Program-made: the position numbers and the translations under genes
Shown here: positions 20,511 through 34,422 of the stretch, piece after piece
Layout: every line of letters starts with the position of its first letter
Position numbering within the stretch: position 1 is the first letter of the stretch
Notes under the pieces: generated by a model
Databases searched by the model: none
Told to the model about the DNA's origin: nothing
The model's input: the letters and a program-made list of their open reading frames with translations, nothing else
Source of the DNA: Glycine soja
Lineage: Eukaryota > Streptophyta > Magnoliopsida > Fabales > Fabaceae
Assembly: GCF_004193775.1 (NCBI RefSeq)
Contig: NC_041018.1
Location: forward strand, 35,594,913-35,658,912
Direction of reading: 5' to 3'
Length of the DNA stretch: 64,000 nt

Positions 20511-23500
20511 ATTATGCCAAACCATTAGAAATGAAAATTGTAAAGATGATGGAATTTGTGTGATAAATATCATTTTCGCTTAAGTTTTTCAATGTTAAAC
20601 ATCCTTGAAAAGCATATATGTGCATGCATTCTAAGGTTCTCAAAATAAACTCAGAAAGGTTATCTCAAAACTATTGTCAAGAGTAAGAGCCTTAAAACAT
20701 TACTTGAATCCCATGCACATGAAGAAGAATAGTTCTTCCCTCTGAGTACTTGAACTTGGCAAAGTGCAAGACAAGGCCTTACATAGAAGATATATCAAAG
20801 GCTGCAAAGAACATCCAAGATCAAAATGAAGTTGCACAATAGTTTACATCAAAATGATGAAGTATTAAACTGTGAGAAGTGAACTTCAGAATTGAAGTTC
20901 ATAATTGTTCATCACTGCACCTTAAGGACAATGTATTGTCTTCCATATGTAGTCCCTAAAGGAAATTGACTCATCAAAAGATAGAAGTTGAAGACATCTC
21001 ATTTTTCATATGCAACAAGATACATAGAGGGTTCATCTAGAGATGAATGTTTAAGGCATGATAAGATGCAATTAAGTTGAAAGTCGAAGCAATGTCCATG
21101 AGAAGATCTTATGTGCAACACCAAAATGGAGACTTAAGTCATTGTACAGTTTAAACCTTGGACAATACACTAACACATTAGCAATTGTATCTTTACATTT
21201 GATCTATGAAGCAATCTACTTCATAATGTTTTGTATTGTGAAGATGTGTTAAGTTTGATGAAGATGTCCTCAAAAAGCCATATTAGTTCTGCTTTAGCAT
21301 AAGGATCTACCTCAGAACAAATCCTTTCTCAACAAACATTAGAATCACCATTCTAATGTGTCTTCAGAATGTTCATCAGAAAGATTCCTTAGAATGGGAA
21401 CCTCAAAATAGTCTTACATAACTGTCATGTTTTGATAGTTGTCACCTTTTTTAAACTTTCTCCAGACATATGTAAGTGGTGTGGGCTCCACTTTAACGGC
21501 TATCTTTGAAGGTTTAAAAGGACTTGAAGGAGCACCATGAAGGCTATTGAAGCTATTCTAGTCAAAGAAAACTCAGGTTGCATCTCTGTGTAAGAATCTA
21601 TCATTATTGCTTCAACACCTCTCAAGTAAGAGTGACCCACTTTTGCATTTGATCTTGTGTTGTAATACTTTCATAAATAGAAGTGAGATCTTGTAATTTC
21701 CTGACTGAAAATTCCTCTTGTTAGGAGAATCTATCTTTGTCTAGTCAAACACAAAATCCTCATTGTAAAGCCCAACAAGTGGTTGGCAAACCAATGTTGT
21801 TGTTGGTCTAGTAGTGTGCCAAGTGTGAAGTCAAGTGGGGTTGCTAACTAGTTCTAGAAATCCAATTACTAGTATCCAACAATGACTGATTGTGTTAGTA
21901 AAAATCTCTACTTAAAGAATAAAAATTGGATGTAACCCAAAATTAGGGAAAACCAGTATAAAAACCTTTGTGCACTATCTTCTTCTCTTTTTTCTTCCTT
22001 TGTTGCACTACTTTTAATTGTTTAACCATATCACTATTTTGGAAACCATTAAGTTGGAACACTCTTTTGAAAAGAAACCTTTAATTGATCGAATATTTCG
22101 TTTAAGTCCTTGTAATTGAACAAATCTTTGCAAAACAAACATTTGACCTATCAAAACCTTCTTTTTTTTTCAAAAAACCTATTCGCATTTTCATTCTAAA
22201 CCCAGAACAATTCTTCATTTTGAATGGTCTCTTTCTGAACTAATATCATAATAACAAATTGTTTTCAAAAAGTGCTATAAGTTTGTGAAAAAACAATTCA
22301 ATCCCTGTTCATGTGTTATTTTTGTCACTTCAAGAAGCTCTGTCATGGATTCATAAATAGAATCTATAGAATGTAATCATTGAAATGGATTGCAAATATA
22401 TAGTGGAATTTTTGCTAAAAAAACACTAGCAACTCTTTGAATTTGGATATATCATACAAGATTGTAAACATATGTTAAATTTACTCCAAACGTCACAATG
22501 CATTAAATTAGGTGACAAGCTAATCAAGTTGTCCACTCCCTTGCTCGAGCATCTAGATTTTTTGCTAGTGACCAATTATTTGAGTTAGTTCCAAATTATA
22601 TTAAAAGTCTTATTATTAATGATATGAGATGAGTCTTTCTTTAAAAAAAAGTCTTCTTGATATTTTACTAAAAAGTATCAACTAAATTATTACCACCATA
22701 TATTTTCATCTTTTTAGCTCAATATATAGCAATCAACTTCCTCTTTACAAAGATCATCTAAAAAATAACCAATAATAAAAAGTTATTAAGTAGGAAGTAA
22801 ACTATTTTTATTTTACCGATTTTATTAAATTTTAGTTGATGATGAAGAGAATAAAAAAATAGAACATTGATAGTATATTAATTCCTAAGATTCTTCAAAT
22901 TAATGTTCTAAGACTAGCCTAACACAAATGGAGTTTGTTATTGATACTTCACATGAATAACTCAACCTAAGTTATAGCGGTGTACATAAATAAGGATGTG
23001 AGTCACTAGTTATTTAATTTGTAACAATTTTTTTTTTAAATTGCAAATATAGTTCACATGAGGGTTTTTTTTTTGAATTACAATCCCATAAGCATGGTTT
23101 GTTTTGGAAATGCACTGTACTGTGAATAGTCTGTTTTGTCTTCTAGTGTATCTCCAATTGTATATATAGATTTCCATCCAAATTTGTGAATATCGTGTGT
23201 GTGTTGTATAATTTTATAAAATAAATGTGGAAAAAAGTGTTTAAGATAGTTTTGGTTTTATTGATGGAAGACTATTTTAATTATAATAAAAATATAAGCA
23301 TTTGAAATTTTCAATTTTTGTAATTATTAATTTAATTTATAAAATATTTTTCTACTAGAGTTTTGTAAATATCATATTATACCGAATATTCATTGAAGAA
23401 TTAAGCATTGATTAAAAGAATTTAAGGAACATAAATAACTTTTTTAAAAGAAAAAGTATAGAGAAAAATATTAATTTCATTTGACATTTATTAGTAGTGA

Positions 23501-23569
23501 GAACTAAGAAGATACATATCACATAATAATGAAGGCATGTGGACATTATAGATACAAAAAAGTTTTGGC

Positions 23570-23642
<73 letters not shown>

Positions 23643-24359
23643 TTGGCACTAAAAGTTGAATAAATTTTGATTGATCTAATTTGAGTAATAATGTTTGAGT
23701 AAATTAAAATAAAATATGATAAATTTTGAAATGTTAAATCTAAGATAAGTCACATGCTTAATAGTATATAAAAATATATTAAAAGAAAGGTCATATTTTA
23801 AAGGCAAATGCTTAAATTTAATATATAAACATTAATTAAAATTAAAAAAAACTTAATTATTTTATCACATGTAAAAGTTATCATCTATAGTATTAATAAT
23901 GAAAAATATTCTTTTTTGGTGTCGACAAATTTATTCAATCAGTTTTTAAATTTTTATTACTCATAATAACTACTCATTACTATCATGTTTTTAGTTTTTG
24001 TTCTTTCTATTTTTTATTTTTTTATTTAAAATATGTAAAGAGACATGAAGTGTCTCTCCTCCTAGTTATCATAAAGACAACAGAAAAGGGTGGTTTTATG
24101 CATGAGACCAAGACATTTGATGAGTCAATCCGTAACTAATTCAAAGGGGTGAAAACTAAATTGGTTAGAAAATGATAATTTTTACTAAGCCACCAAAGAT
24201 CTGGTATAGTCCAAATATAAATATGGAGATATATGTGTAATATTTTAAAATTATTTTCTACAAAAGCACAGTAAATACTAGCTGCTAATTATCAGCTATA
24301 TTACCCAAACAATCTTTTCAATAAACGACAACCAAAGAAAACATAATCTTAAATTTGTT
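20511..24359. other. Gene-free AT-rich region
   Basis: No supported gene. 20600-21800 may hold an old retroelement LTR (CATAAATAGAAG near 21673 could be its TATA box), but no ends or target duplication were found. 22300-24359 is low-complexity AT-rich DNA. Confidence 0.35.
23571..23640. repeat. (TA)n microsatellite
   Basis: About 35 perfect AT units. Confidence 0.95.
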
Positions 24360-24600
24360 TTTTCAATCAACACGACTCTTGATAATTAAGGTTAGCTATT
24401 AATTATTAGTACATATGAAAAGATACTGGTGGATCCACTTTCCTTAAGAGTTAAAAGATACAACGTTTGAAGAATGTTTATTCATATTTCAAATACACGA
24501 AATTTCCAACCTTGGTTTTGGAGATCAAAAATGGTTTGCATATTAGAAATATTATATAGAAGTTGGTGAATGATGGGATAACAGAATATTTAAATAGCAC
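24360..24600 (+). promoter_or_regulatory. Upstream region of the TOPLESS-related gene, duplicated at 50205-50450
   Basis: Closely matches 50205-50450, including TGGATCCAC(T)TTCCTTAAGAG, AGTTAAAAGATACAAC and TTGGTGAATGATGGG. Ending some 540 bp before the start codon at 25137, it probably belongs to the promoter or 5' leader of that gene. Its conservation in the duplicate is the only evidence that it is part of the gene unit. Confidence 0.55.
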
Positions 24601-25136
24601 ATTATGCAGTGGTAATTCTCACTCCCTTTTTATTTTCGTTCAAATACACAATTTGTGTGAAGTGAAATTTGTTAGTCCCATTTTCATTTCATCGTTTTTG
24701 TTACTTGTTACCTTCTTTCAGGTAAGTTTTCTGACAAATTTCTTCTCATCATATATTAGTTACACAGACAAACACCGAGAAACATTGACAACTCTAAAGT
24801 TTTTTTTGAGCATTTTTCTACACTTTAATTAGTTTTTGCGTCACATATATATTTATGGATTAATAAGATTTATGGATTAATAAGATTTTCCACTATTTGC
24901 ATTTTTGTTTCATACATTTTTTATGAATAGCTAACTCTTGCAATATTTTTGTCTTAAATTTCCGAAGCAGAACCTTTTTCTGTAATTTGATTTCTGATTA
25001 TTTTGTTTTAAGTGATTCAACTATGTCCATCTCTGACATCTTTTTCTTCTGTGTTATGCAATAAACACTTTGATATTGATTAGTAAAACATATTGATAGT
25101 GATCAAGCGATATTGGATAACAAAACGTAATATAAC

Positions 25137-26629
25137 ATGGCTCACCTCGACAAGGACCTCACTCTCTTGGTCTTGCAGTACTTTAATGAAGAAAATTTGA
25201 AGGAAGCAGCACGCACGTATGTGTCTCTTTCTTTACAAAACGCAAACTTCAGGCTTCTTGCATGGTTTTTAAAAGTTACGAATAATGATTCTTCTTTTGC
25301 AATGTTGTTTTTTCCTTGAATCATTCATTAGGCTTGGGCATGAAAGTGGATTATACTTTGACTTGAAATATTTTGAGGACATAGTGCTTGAGGGAAAGTG
25401 GGATGAGACTGAGAACTATCTTTCAGCGTTCACAAAGGTCATGGATAACAAATTCTCAATCAAAATGTACTTTGAATTGAGGAAACAAAAATACTTTGAG
25501 GCTTTGGAAGTGTAAGTTTTTAATATAGTCTCAGATATAATAAAGGGTGTTCTTGTTTGTTCAAGAATTTGATTATTCTCATGTTGGTGTATACATATGT
25601 ATTCTTATCTAAAAATGTTTATGTTTTTTTGGTAGTAACGATCATCACAAGGCCCTAGATATCCTTCTGAAGGATCTAAAAGTCTTCGCCAATGGGAATG
25701 AAGCGTTGTTCAAGGACCTTAGTTACTTTCTGATTGTTGATAATATAAGGTATATTTCAGTTATCTGTGTTTATTCAATTAGATATTGTTTCACATGCTT
25801 ATCCTTTTCTTTTTTTCTAATATGTTGGACCTAAACAGGAACCTTAAACCATCATATGGAGATGTAAATTCTGCAAGAAAGGATTTGATGGTTGAACTCA
25901 AGGAAATTATAACTCATCATCCTCTTTTACGTGGAAAACTAAAATTTCCAATCATTGAAAGCCATAATAGGCTATGCTATCTTCTCAATCAAAGGTTTCA
26001 CTCTATTTTCTTAATTTCATTATTTGAAGTTCATATGCTACACTTCATCATGTTTGCCTGGCCTTCACATGTTCTTAGGTTTTAACATTGTGCTACCACA
26101 CAAATTATTTATATATTATTTTTACTACTATTCTTGATTTGTGGGTATGCATTAATATTTCCGCTACACAGAAAACTTATAGATTGTTCCATTTATTAGC
26201 TTAAACTTTCAGTGGCTTCAAAATCCTAATCAAGAGCCAGACCTTTTAATGGACTATTGTAATTCCGAAGCATCTACATCTGCTCCAAAAAATTCAGGTA
26301 TAGACTTTAATTTTTGTTAGACAATCAGTTTGATGCTTGTTTATCATAGGTTATTACATCCTACAATTTTGTATAGAGAAAAAAAACTCAATGCAAATTT
26401 TGAAATATTTTTAATTTGTTCACCTCTCTTGCTATATGAATTCATCCTAGTTCTGCCCTTATGATGTGGCTTGTTTTCTTTAGGAACAACTATGGAGTGG
26501 AAACCTTCAACCAATGGAAGGCCAATTAATATGGATTTAGATGAGGTTAGTTGGATAAAACCGAAACCTATACCAGTTACTAATTGAAGAATTTGCATAA
26601 CAAAAGCCGAACCCTCTTTTTCTGTGCAT

Positions 26630-26709
<80 letters not shown>

Positions 26710-29700
26710 TTACTATAACTTTTTATTATGATTAGTATATACATATATAACTTTTTGGTGTTGTATGTTGGAAACCCTTTTGATGTTTCATAATGAAAAA
26801 TATAGTACTATTGTCATTTTGTGAGTTTCATAGAATTCTGGTTGTAAGATTTTCAATTGTGGACAAGATGTGATCACAATTCCAAAAGAATAAAGATGCT
26901 CAGACATTTCTATGACATCTTAGGAGAAAACGAGAGAAGTATAAATATAATAGGTCATATGATTTAATAAAAAAAAAATAAGATTGTCAACTAGATATAC
27001 ATGATATATGGATATAAAAAAATCAAGACTCATTCCAAAAATCACAAAACTAGAATATCCATAAAGATGTTTTAAAAAAGTGACTAGAATCATGTCTATA
27101 AGCCTATTGATTCAGACAGATTTAGACAGATTTATGGTTCACCCAACAATTTTGAGTTTATTCTAGGCAATATACTGAATGTTTTTAGATGGTAAGTCCT
27201 TGGCTTTATTTTCTTGATTTTATTTTTGGAGGGGGTGTCTTATGTTAATACTCGACAACTAGAACTAACATATGTCAACATTTATTCCAGAGAAATCTAT
27301 TTGAGATTTGCACACCATCTCAGTGTCAGTTCTTGAAGCTCCCTATGCATCCCGAAGCAACAAAGGTGTGGCATTTATATGATTTATTGGGATTATTTGT
27401 TTTCTAACAGGCTAAAGTATTAAAACCACGAACAAACATGCTATGATCCCTTAATACCTTTAATACCTTCTCATGTTGTTAATTGTAGATTGTTTTAGTA
27501 ACATATTGATAATAAACAACGTGCTAGCATATTACAACCACATCAACTACTTATACCAATATTATGAAGAAAAAAATTGTGTGCTAACTACAAGATGAGA
27601 CATACTAATTCGACTATTAGATTCATACAACAAAGAATTGATCATTAACTAACTGTACATGAAGCAGATATTAAGATTGGCTTACTGTAATATGGGAGAT
27701 TCCATTGTGGCATTAGCATCCAATGGTATCCATCTAGTTTGGCGCTGGCCACGTAATGGCTTTAACTTGGATGGCAAGGTAATGTTGTATTCACTTTCTT
27801 TTGATATGGTTTTCTTTTCTTCCTGTTTTTTTTATTCCCCTAGCCTCTCTTTTGGTTTGTCATTATTAACCATTCAAGTTTAATTTTAGAGATTGGTTGT
27901 CATAATAATGTAATTATTGATTGTAGGCTAGTGCACAATTTTGCTCTCAATTGTGGCACCCAAAGGACGGCCCGCAATTCATGATCAACGAACTTTTAAG
28001 TATCAAATGTGTAAACCCAGCTTCCTGTTTTGCTTATTCAAATGGATATATCATTTCAACATCAGGAGGGATGGTTTCCTTGTTTAATACTGTGACATTT
28101 AAGGTAATCTTAATAGTTACATTTATGCTTTACTAAACATTCCAGATTTCATTGCCATGAAATTGTTTAATGCGGATATGTTCAATGATTTCAAGCAGTT
28201 GGAGTTCCTTTCATCTAAACATTCATAAAAATTAATATTAGCCTTACAGAAATCAACCATGTGATGTCATTTAACACGCGAGTTGGAGAATATTTATTTT
28301 TGTATTTGGTTTCCACGTCGTATGTTTTTCTTTCTTTAATCTTTCAATTGAGATCACGCTTGTTGCTTTTATTTTGCTACTTACAATGATGTTTTTGTTA
28401 TTATATTTAACCTAATGTTATTATTAAAATATGATGTTATTTTTATATTTAACCTAATGTTATTGTTAAAAAATGATGTTATTTTTATATTTAGCTCAAT
28501 GCATCTTACACATTTGCCTTACGCAGACTCTGACAACTATAATGTCACCACCACCTATGGTAACATCTCTTGCCTACTATCCCAAAGATAACAACATATT
28601 TGGTATTGGCTTTGATGACTCCACTATACTTATATACCATGTCCGTCAAGCTGAGGTATGTCTTTTCATTCCTTCTACAAAGGCATGTACCATCACATGT
28701 TTAAATTAAGGGTACTAAAACTAGTTTTTATTTCTATATTATACATTTATGTCAGGTTCTATTCAAGCTTGAGGGTCACTCTACAAGAGTTACTGCTATA
28801 GCCTTCTCATATTCTTCAAATATTCTTGTATCTGGAGATGCAAATGCCCAGGTTAATAACTTAATATTAATATTCATTACATGCATGAATCATGGCAACA
28901 AACGCAATTACTATGTACAATTAGCTTACCTTTTAGATGAAACCATTTAGCTATATTTAATAATAACTGATATATCACAACATATGTGTTTCGTTTGTTC
29001 AGCTATTATTACTTTTTTGGCTAAAATATATTTAAAATGTATCGAAATTCAATTTTAGTTCTGGTAAAAGTTTAATTAATACGCTTTTAGTCTGTATATA
29101 TATTTTATCAAAAACACATTTTTTTAGTATTTGATGAAAGATTAAATACACATCACTCTCACTAAATGTAATGACTAAAAGTATGTTAAATTTCTATAGG
29201 AATTAAAATCAAATTTCTAGAGACTTTTTAGGGATAAAACACAGTTTATCCTATTTTCTTTCTTTGTATCAATTGCTTTGTAACAATTCTTATTTCTCTG
29301 GCAGATTATTCTATGGAATACAGATGGGTGGAAAAAGCTGAAAGATAAGCAATTACAAATACAAGGAAACCAGGTGTCAGTATGTGAAACTCAAATTCAA
29401 TTTCACCCTGATCAGATAAACTTCCTTGTTGTACACCGTAGTCATCTTGCAATTTATGAAGCAACAGAACTAAAATGTGTCAACCAGGTTCTCTATTTTC
29501 ACCCTCACATATATCATGCAAGTCCCTTTTTCTTTTTCTTTACAAATTAGTGACTTTTTTTTTTTTTTTTGCCTTCATGTCAGTGGCTTCCAGAAGTTCC
29601 AATCCTTATCTCTCAAGCAACATTCTCATCTGATGGTCACACTGTGTATTCCATTTTTGGTGATGGGGCTGTGGCAATATTTGATGCTTCAAATTTTGAA

Positions 29701-30311
29701 ATTCGTTGTAGGGTCTATCGGTCTAGTTATCTTCCTACAATTTCAAGGTATATTATTATAGAGCTTAATTTTGTTACATTTTCACTCCAAAATTACTATC
29801 AACTGGATAATCATATACTTTTAAAACTAAATTATTATAAAAATCGATAATTTTACTTTGCATGAGAATATATGATTGAATAACAATAATAAAAGTCTTT
29901 TCAATGTCGTACATTCTACTCAAATATTGCATCTTGGTATTGAAATAATGTTAGCTTATAATTAAATCACATTAATTTAAATAATTTTCATTTAAAATAT
30001 AATTTACTTCTTTGTTAAAAAAAGTTTTGTTTAGAGAGTTTATATAAAATTTAACTAAATAGGAGTGATAATTAATTGAAATTCAAATCTTATATATATG
30101 CATTAATTGATATTTATTAATTACATACAATATGGAATTTCCATTAAAATTAAATTATATAAAATCTGTTTGTTGCAGATGGGGAGTCTACCCAATTTCT
30201 GTAGCTGCACATCCACAAAAACCAGCCCAGTTTGCTGTGGGGCTCTCAGATGGGAGTGTTTATGTGTTTGAGCCTCAAATGCCTGGGGGTGATTGGATCA
30301 AAAATCATTGA
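25137..30311 (+). CDS. TOPLESS-related corepressor, internally shortened (14 exons)
   Basis: Exons: 25137-25216, 25332-25511, 25636-25749, 25839-25994, 26200-26297, 26484-26545, 27291-27365, 27668-27778, 27927-28103, 28527-28655, 28756-28851, 29305-29487, 29584-29747, 30179-30311. All junctions are GT..AG and keep one frame of 1,758 nt (585 residues). TOPLESS proteins are nuclear corepressors that bind EAR-motif partners through the N-terminal tetramer and act with WD-repeat propellers. Residues 1-92 hold LisH and CTLH (FEDIVLEGKWDETENYL, MYFELRKQKYFEALE); up to about 210 the tetramer fold continues (HHKALDILLKDLKVF, NQSLNFQWLQNP). From residue 231 the second WD propeller follows (ASNGIHLVWRW, STSGGMVSLFN, NNIFGIGFDDSTILIY, AAHPQKPAQFAVGLSDG). 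About 450-550 residues of a typical ~1,130 are absent: the first propeller is missing between exons 6 and 7, where the intron carries a TA repeat. Exon 5 is best started at 26200, not 26213, which would hit a stop. Confidence 0.85.
26634..26704. repeat. (TA)n microsatellite in intron 6 of the TOPLESS-related gene
   Basis: About 35 TA units. It lies in the intron where the exons for the first WD propeller would be expected, so it may mark the site of the internal deletion. Confidence 0.95.
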
Positions 30312-30805
30312 GAGTGGAGTGTTTGTGTGCATCTAGGAGGTGGGGACCAGAACTGTGAAATTATCTTAGTTCCTGATATTAGAAGGTTTGGTACATTGAG
30401 AGTATTGATGTTTGATTGTTTTTGGGAGGGATCTGTGTAAGTTTTATTTTGACTCTAGTTGAAGTCTTTGATTTGTAGTTGTTTAACAGCCATGCCAATA
30501 ATATTTTCTCTTATTGATTATCATCAAACTCGTTCTAATTTGTATGCCAAATTGTTTTATTCTTTTGTTATACGTACCATGCATTGTTTGTCCTTGTATC
30601 ACATTTGAGACGTAACATATTTTCGGGTTGCTTCCTAAGTTTAGACACAGTACTGGTGGGGTAAATTTCATATCTAGCCTTTTTAACCTTAGTTTAAATT
30701 TTATTCCTTGTTTCCGAAGTTGGACCATGTTATTGAAAAGAGTAATAAATTTTTCATTTTGTTATAGCTTATATGTAAAGCCGACACAAGGACAACCAAA
30801 AAAAG

Positions 30806-30869
<64 letters not shown>

Positions 30870-30880
30870 CAATCAATAAA
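30312..30880 (+). other. 3' untranslated and downstream sequence of the TOPLESS-related gene
   Basis: Follows the TGA at 30309-30311. Contains T-rich stretches and AATAAA-like motifs (for example GTAATAAATT near 30742), any of which could direct polyadenylation. A TA repeat occupies about 30811-30867. Confidence 0.5.
30811..30867. repeat. (TA)n microsatellite
   Basis: About 28 TA units. Confidence 0.95.
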
Positions 30881-31240
30881 TTTATAAACTAATCAACTTA
30901 AATCTAAAAGTCATATTTTTAAAATTTTAAATTGTTACATTTCCCCCTCTTTTTTTTAAAGAATTTTGTCCTCAAGATTCAATTACTAAATTTATGTGAT
31001 CACTTTTTGACTACATACAATTCTTATGTTCAAGTTAATTAGGAAAATGATTTTCCAATCTTTTTTTATTTCAGCCCATTTAACTAAAATATCTGTGTCA
31101 TTTCCTAATACATACGGCCTTTTTAAATTTCTGTATCAATCTTGTTTTTTGTTTTAAAAATTCAAATATTATATAGCATAAAAATATAAGATATATTTTC
31201 TAGTCCCTTGAGTGTAATAGTAGCACCGTGGTTTTTCCCG
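30875..31240. repeat. Downstream block of the TOPLESS-related gene, repeated at 54500, 56640 and 61450
   Basis: Diverged copy of the sequence at 54510-54890: shared phrases include AAGAATTTTGTC(C/T)TCAAGATT, TTACTAAATTTA and TCATTTCCTA. It marks the end of the duplicated gene unit. Confidence 0.55.
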
Positions 31241-33159
31241 ATATATGTTAAGTATTTAATTTACACTGCAACATGAATTAAATTTATATTTATGTTATTT
31301 AATGAGCTAACAAGTAAAATAATACGCATCTCTATGTGTTTTATGTGTTCTAGGCTGCTATGCTCGTAAAATTAGTTGAAAAGTTAATTGAAAGTTGAAT
31401 AGTTAGTTGATAGCTAGAAGTTAAAAAATTAAATTAGAAATATTGGATAAATTAATTGTTGAAGTAGCTGAAAAGTATAAAATAACAAAGAAGTAATATA
31501 ATGATTTATTTAAAAAAAGGTAATAAGGAAATCAATAAATATGCCAAAAATAAAAATGGAAAAAACATAAAAAGTCCGACGCTAACATTTTAAATAATTC
31601 TACTTCAAGTAATATTTTAAAAATGACTAGAAACTATTGAGAAGTTACTAAATAAAGTTTACTTACTGAACAATCAAATAATTTTTTTAGCTAGTAAAAA
31701 AAATTAAAAACTAACTAAAATGTCTTAGTGAATATAATCCTAATATTCTTAGGAACTTCTTTGATTTTTATTGAGTTAACCAAAGTTGAAGAAAGAACAG
31801 CCTAGGAGCTTCAAGATCCTTACTTTAGCTTCTCCTTCCTAAGCTAAAATAGGGGTGCAATAAAATAACAATACTAAGCATATTTTTATGTTTTTCACAA
31901 AGTTTGGGAGTCCCCGTGAAATATTTGGGTCTGGAGATTTGAAAAATTCTCTTATTCTTTCCGAGTTGCTGCTTTTGTTCTTGGTAAGGGAAAGTTAGTA
32001 AATTTGTGTTTCTCACTTGGAATCAATGTCAATTTCTTACGTCTTCAGTATAAACTGCATCATATTGTAGGCTTCAGAGCTCTCTATGACTTCAGTATAA
32101 ACCGCATCATATTGCTGCTGGAGCTGCATATCTTGCTTCAACGTTTCTCAAGATTGATCTTACTACTTATCACAATATCTGGCAAGAGTTTGAGGCAAAA
32201 CCATCCATTCTTCGAGTTACTCTTCACCCACTCCTCCCTTCCTTCCCTTTCTCCCCTTTCTCTTGTTAAGCAACGAGTATTGAATTTATACTATTTTGAT
32301 TTGTAAAATGGTTGGTTCATCAGTGATGGATAAGTGGAGTGTGGTTGATTTTTGAGAGAAGAAAATTAGCAATTTCGTCATTATACTACAACAATTGCTC
32401 ATGTTTTATAGAGCAATCTCTCATATCATTCTCTTTTTTTAAGTTATTATTTCACTTAATTTTTTTGGTTTAGTATATTCATTTGTAACTTCAAATCTAG
32501 TCTTAGTTTTAAGATAAATATAAAATTTTTAGTTTTTTTTATTTCAAACGAGTCAATTAATGATTTATGATTGAGTGATGTAGTGTCATGACCACAGTCC
32601 CTAGACAATTTTTAAAACTATACTTGAAGATGTTAAATAAATTTCTAAATTTAACTACTTTCACTTATGGTGGTATCACACCCTGCACATTAGAAGATTT
32701 GGTCAAACTTAATAACCTTTCATGTTCCTCTGAAAGCTGCTTAACGGAAAATAAACATTAAAATAAAATATAAAAAATTAAAATATTTATTAAAGTGACA
32801 TTTTCCCCTCTGACCAACTCCTCTCTTAGGATTGGTCATGCTTTATTCCTATCTTCTGGAATATTAATTATTCAAATCTTGTTTTCGTCTATCAGCTGGT
32901 TGATGGGTCGATAGTGCATTATAACTTAGGTTTTTCACACCATCTATTGCAGATTAATGCTTCTACAGTAGGTACTTTCCTTGACCCTGCAAAATCTTTA
33001 TAGAAGTTGTTAAATAACATTTCAATAAAACTGTTTCTTGATGTTCTTGATTTTTCACATTAGTCTTACACATAGTTTGTGATTTTTCTGGCTCAAATAT
33101 GTGTATTTTTACATTTAGTAAATCACAATCATGCACTTTAACATCACATCAATATTTGA
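31241..33159. other. Gene-free AT-rich region
   Basis: No supported gene. A short repeated phrase, CTTCAGTATAAAC(T/C)GCATCATATTG, occurs at about 32044 and 32091. The short open frames here lack recognisable motifs. Confidence 0.35.
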
Positions 33160-33546
33160 AGGGGAAATTATAAATTTTGCAAAAAAAATAAAAAAATTCA
33201 TTATTCTACATCGGTTGAGTGATAAACGATGTAGAAACCCTTCAAATTCTACATCAGTTGACTTATAACTGATGTAGAAACCTTGCCATTATTACCCATT
33301 ATACATTGGTTGACTGATAACCGATGTAGAAATCCTATCATTCAACATCGGTTTCAACCTTAGAACCGATGTAGAAAGCTCACATTCTACATTGATTGAG
33401 CTAGACAACTGATGTAGAAAGGTCGTCCTTCAAAGACGGTCCTCCAACCGATGTTGGTATTCAACGACACTGTGTTACCACCATGCATCGTAACCGATGT
33501 AGAAAGGTCATTAGAACTGATGTAGAAGGTCCTTTTTTTAGTAGTG
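33160..33546 (+). mobile_element. Right end of a CACTA-like element with ACATCGGTT subterminal repeats
   Basis: At least nine alternating copies of CTACATCGGTT / AACCGATGTAGAA (with variants) lead to TTTTTTTAGTAGTG at 33546, the CACTA-type terminus. The left end was not found, so it is truncated or its left part lies far upstream. Confidence 0.65.
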
Positions 33547-34164
33547 TGAGTTAGCGATAAAATCCTAAAATTGAAGAGAAGGGGGTGAAGCGATGAGTGA
33601 GAGTGGGAGTGACACGCTTCAGGATTCGTTTCTTTCAAAATAGATTTTTAAGTTGTGCAACTATTCTTTTTTATCTTTCCATTTACTACTAGAAACAATT
33701 TGCTTTTGGAAAATTATATGTCTACCGATTATGTGATCTTGTTTTTCATTTTGAGTTTAATGGGAATGTTTTTATTATTTTTTAATCATTGATGATCGTT
33801 GATATAATTTTTAAAATAATTATCATAAAATTAATAAATTTATCATATATAATAAATTATTATTAAATATTTTTTTATCATGTTTTAAAGTTGAGATTAA
33901 AGGACAATTAGTTGTTAGGATGAACAAAGAAGGATAGAAAGGCTCTATCTTTTAAGCACATTTTATTATATATTGTTAAAACAATTAAGATAGAATTAGG
34001 TTAGAAAGAAATAAGAGAATAAATTACATTTTTTCCTTTTAGTTTTTATTATCATATGAGGTTATGATTTTTGCTATTTTCACTCATCATTGTTGTTATC
34101 CAGCTAAAATCAATTGTCCTATTGCTAATCTTACAATTTATCATTAAAGTTATACACAGTTACA
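33547..34164. other. Unclassified AT-rich sequence between two CACTA ends
   Basis: No coding signal or repeat structure recognised. The ACA at 34162-34164 is the left target duplication of the next element. Confidence 0.4.
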
Positions 34165-34362
34165 CACTACTAAAAAAATTATTTTTTTACGACGGTCAAA
34201 AACAGCATACAACAATGGTTGTTAACCGTCGTAGAAGCTAACGTCGTTGAAAGTGTTAACTTTCAATGACGGGTAAGAAGACACTGTCTTAGAAAACCGA
34301 CAACCTTCTAAGACGGTGCTCATGTATGCACCGTCTTAGAAAACAACTTTTCTAAGACGATG
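34165..34362. repeat. Left terminal and subterminal repeats of the CACTA element
   Basis: Terminal CACTACTAAAAAAA, then alternating TACGACGGT, AACCGTCGTAG, TCTAAGACGGTG and CACCGTCTTAGAAA. These are the likely transposase binding repeats; the same set in opposite order occurs at 47715-47968. Confidence 0.8.
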
Positions 34363-34422
34363 TCTAGGAAGCAAATGAAGGAGAGAAAGAATAGAGCTAA
34401 GAAGATTCGCGGAGTAAAGAAG
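34363..34422 (+). pseudogene. Captured exon of ribosomal protein S24 (eS24)
   Basis: Encodes RKQMKERKNRAKKIRGVKK, which matches the conserved basic tail of eukaryotic S24, and ends at a GT donor (34423), as expected for an internal exon. It lies immediately inside the subterminal repeats. Only this exon is visible; the protein's first ~100 residues are absent, so it cannot encode a working ribosomal protein. Confidence 0.7.

Noticed and set aside
26213..26297. Alternative start of TOPLESS exon 5 at 26213
   Set aside because: The nearer AG gives a frame that hits a stop; the acceptor at 26199 restores the conserved LNFQWLQNP.
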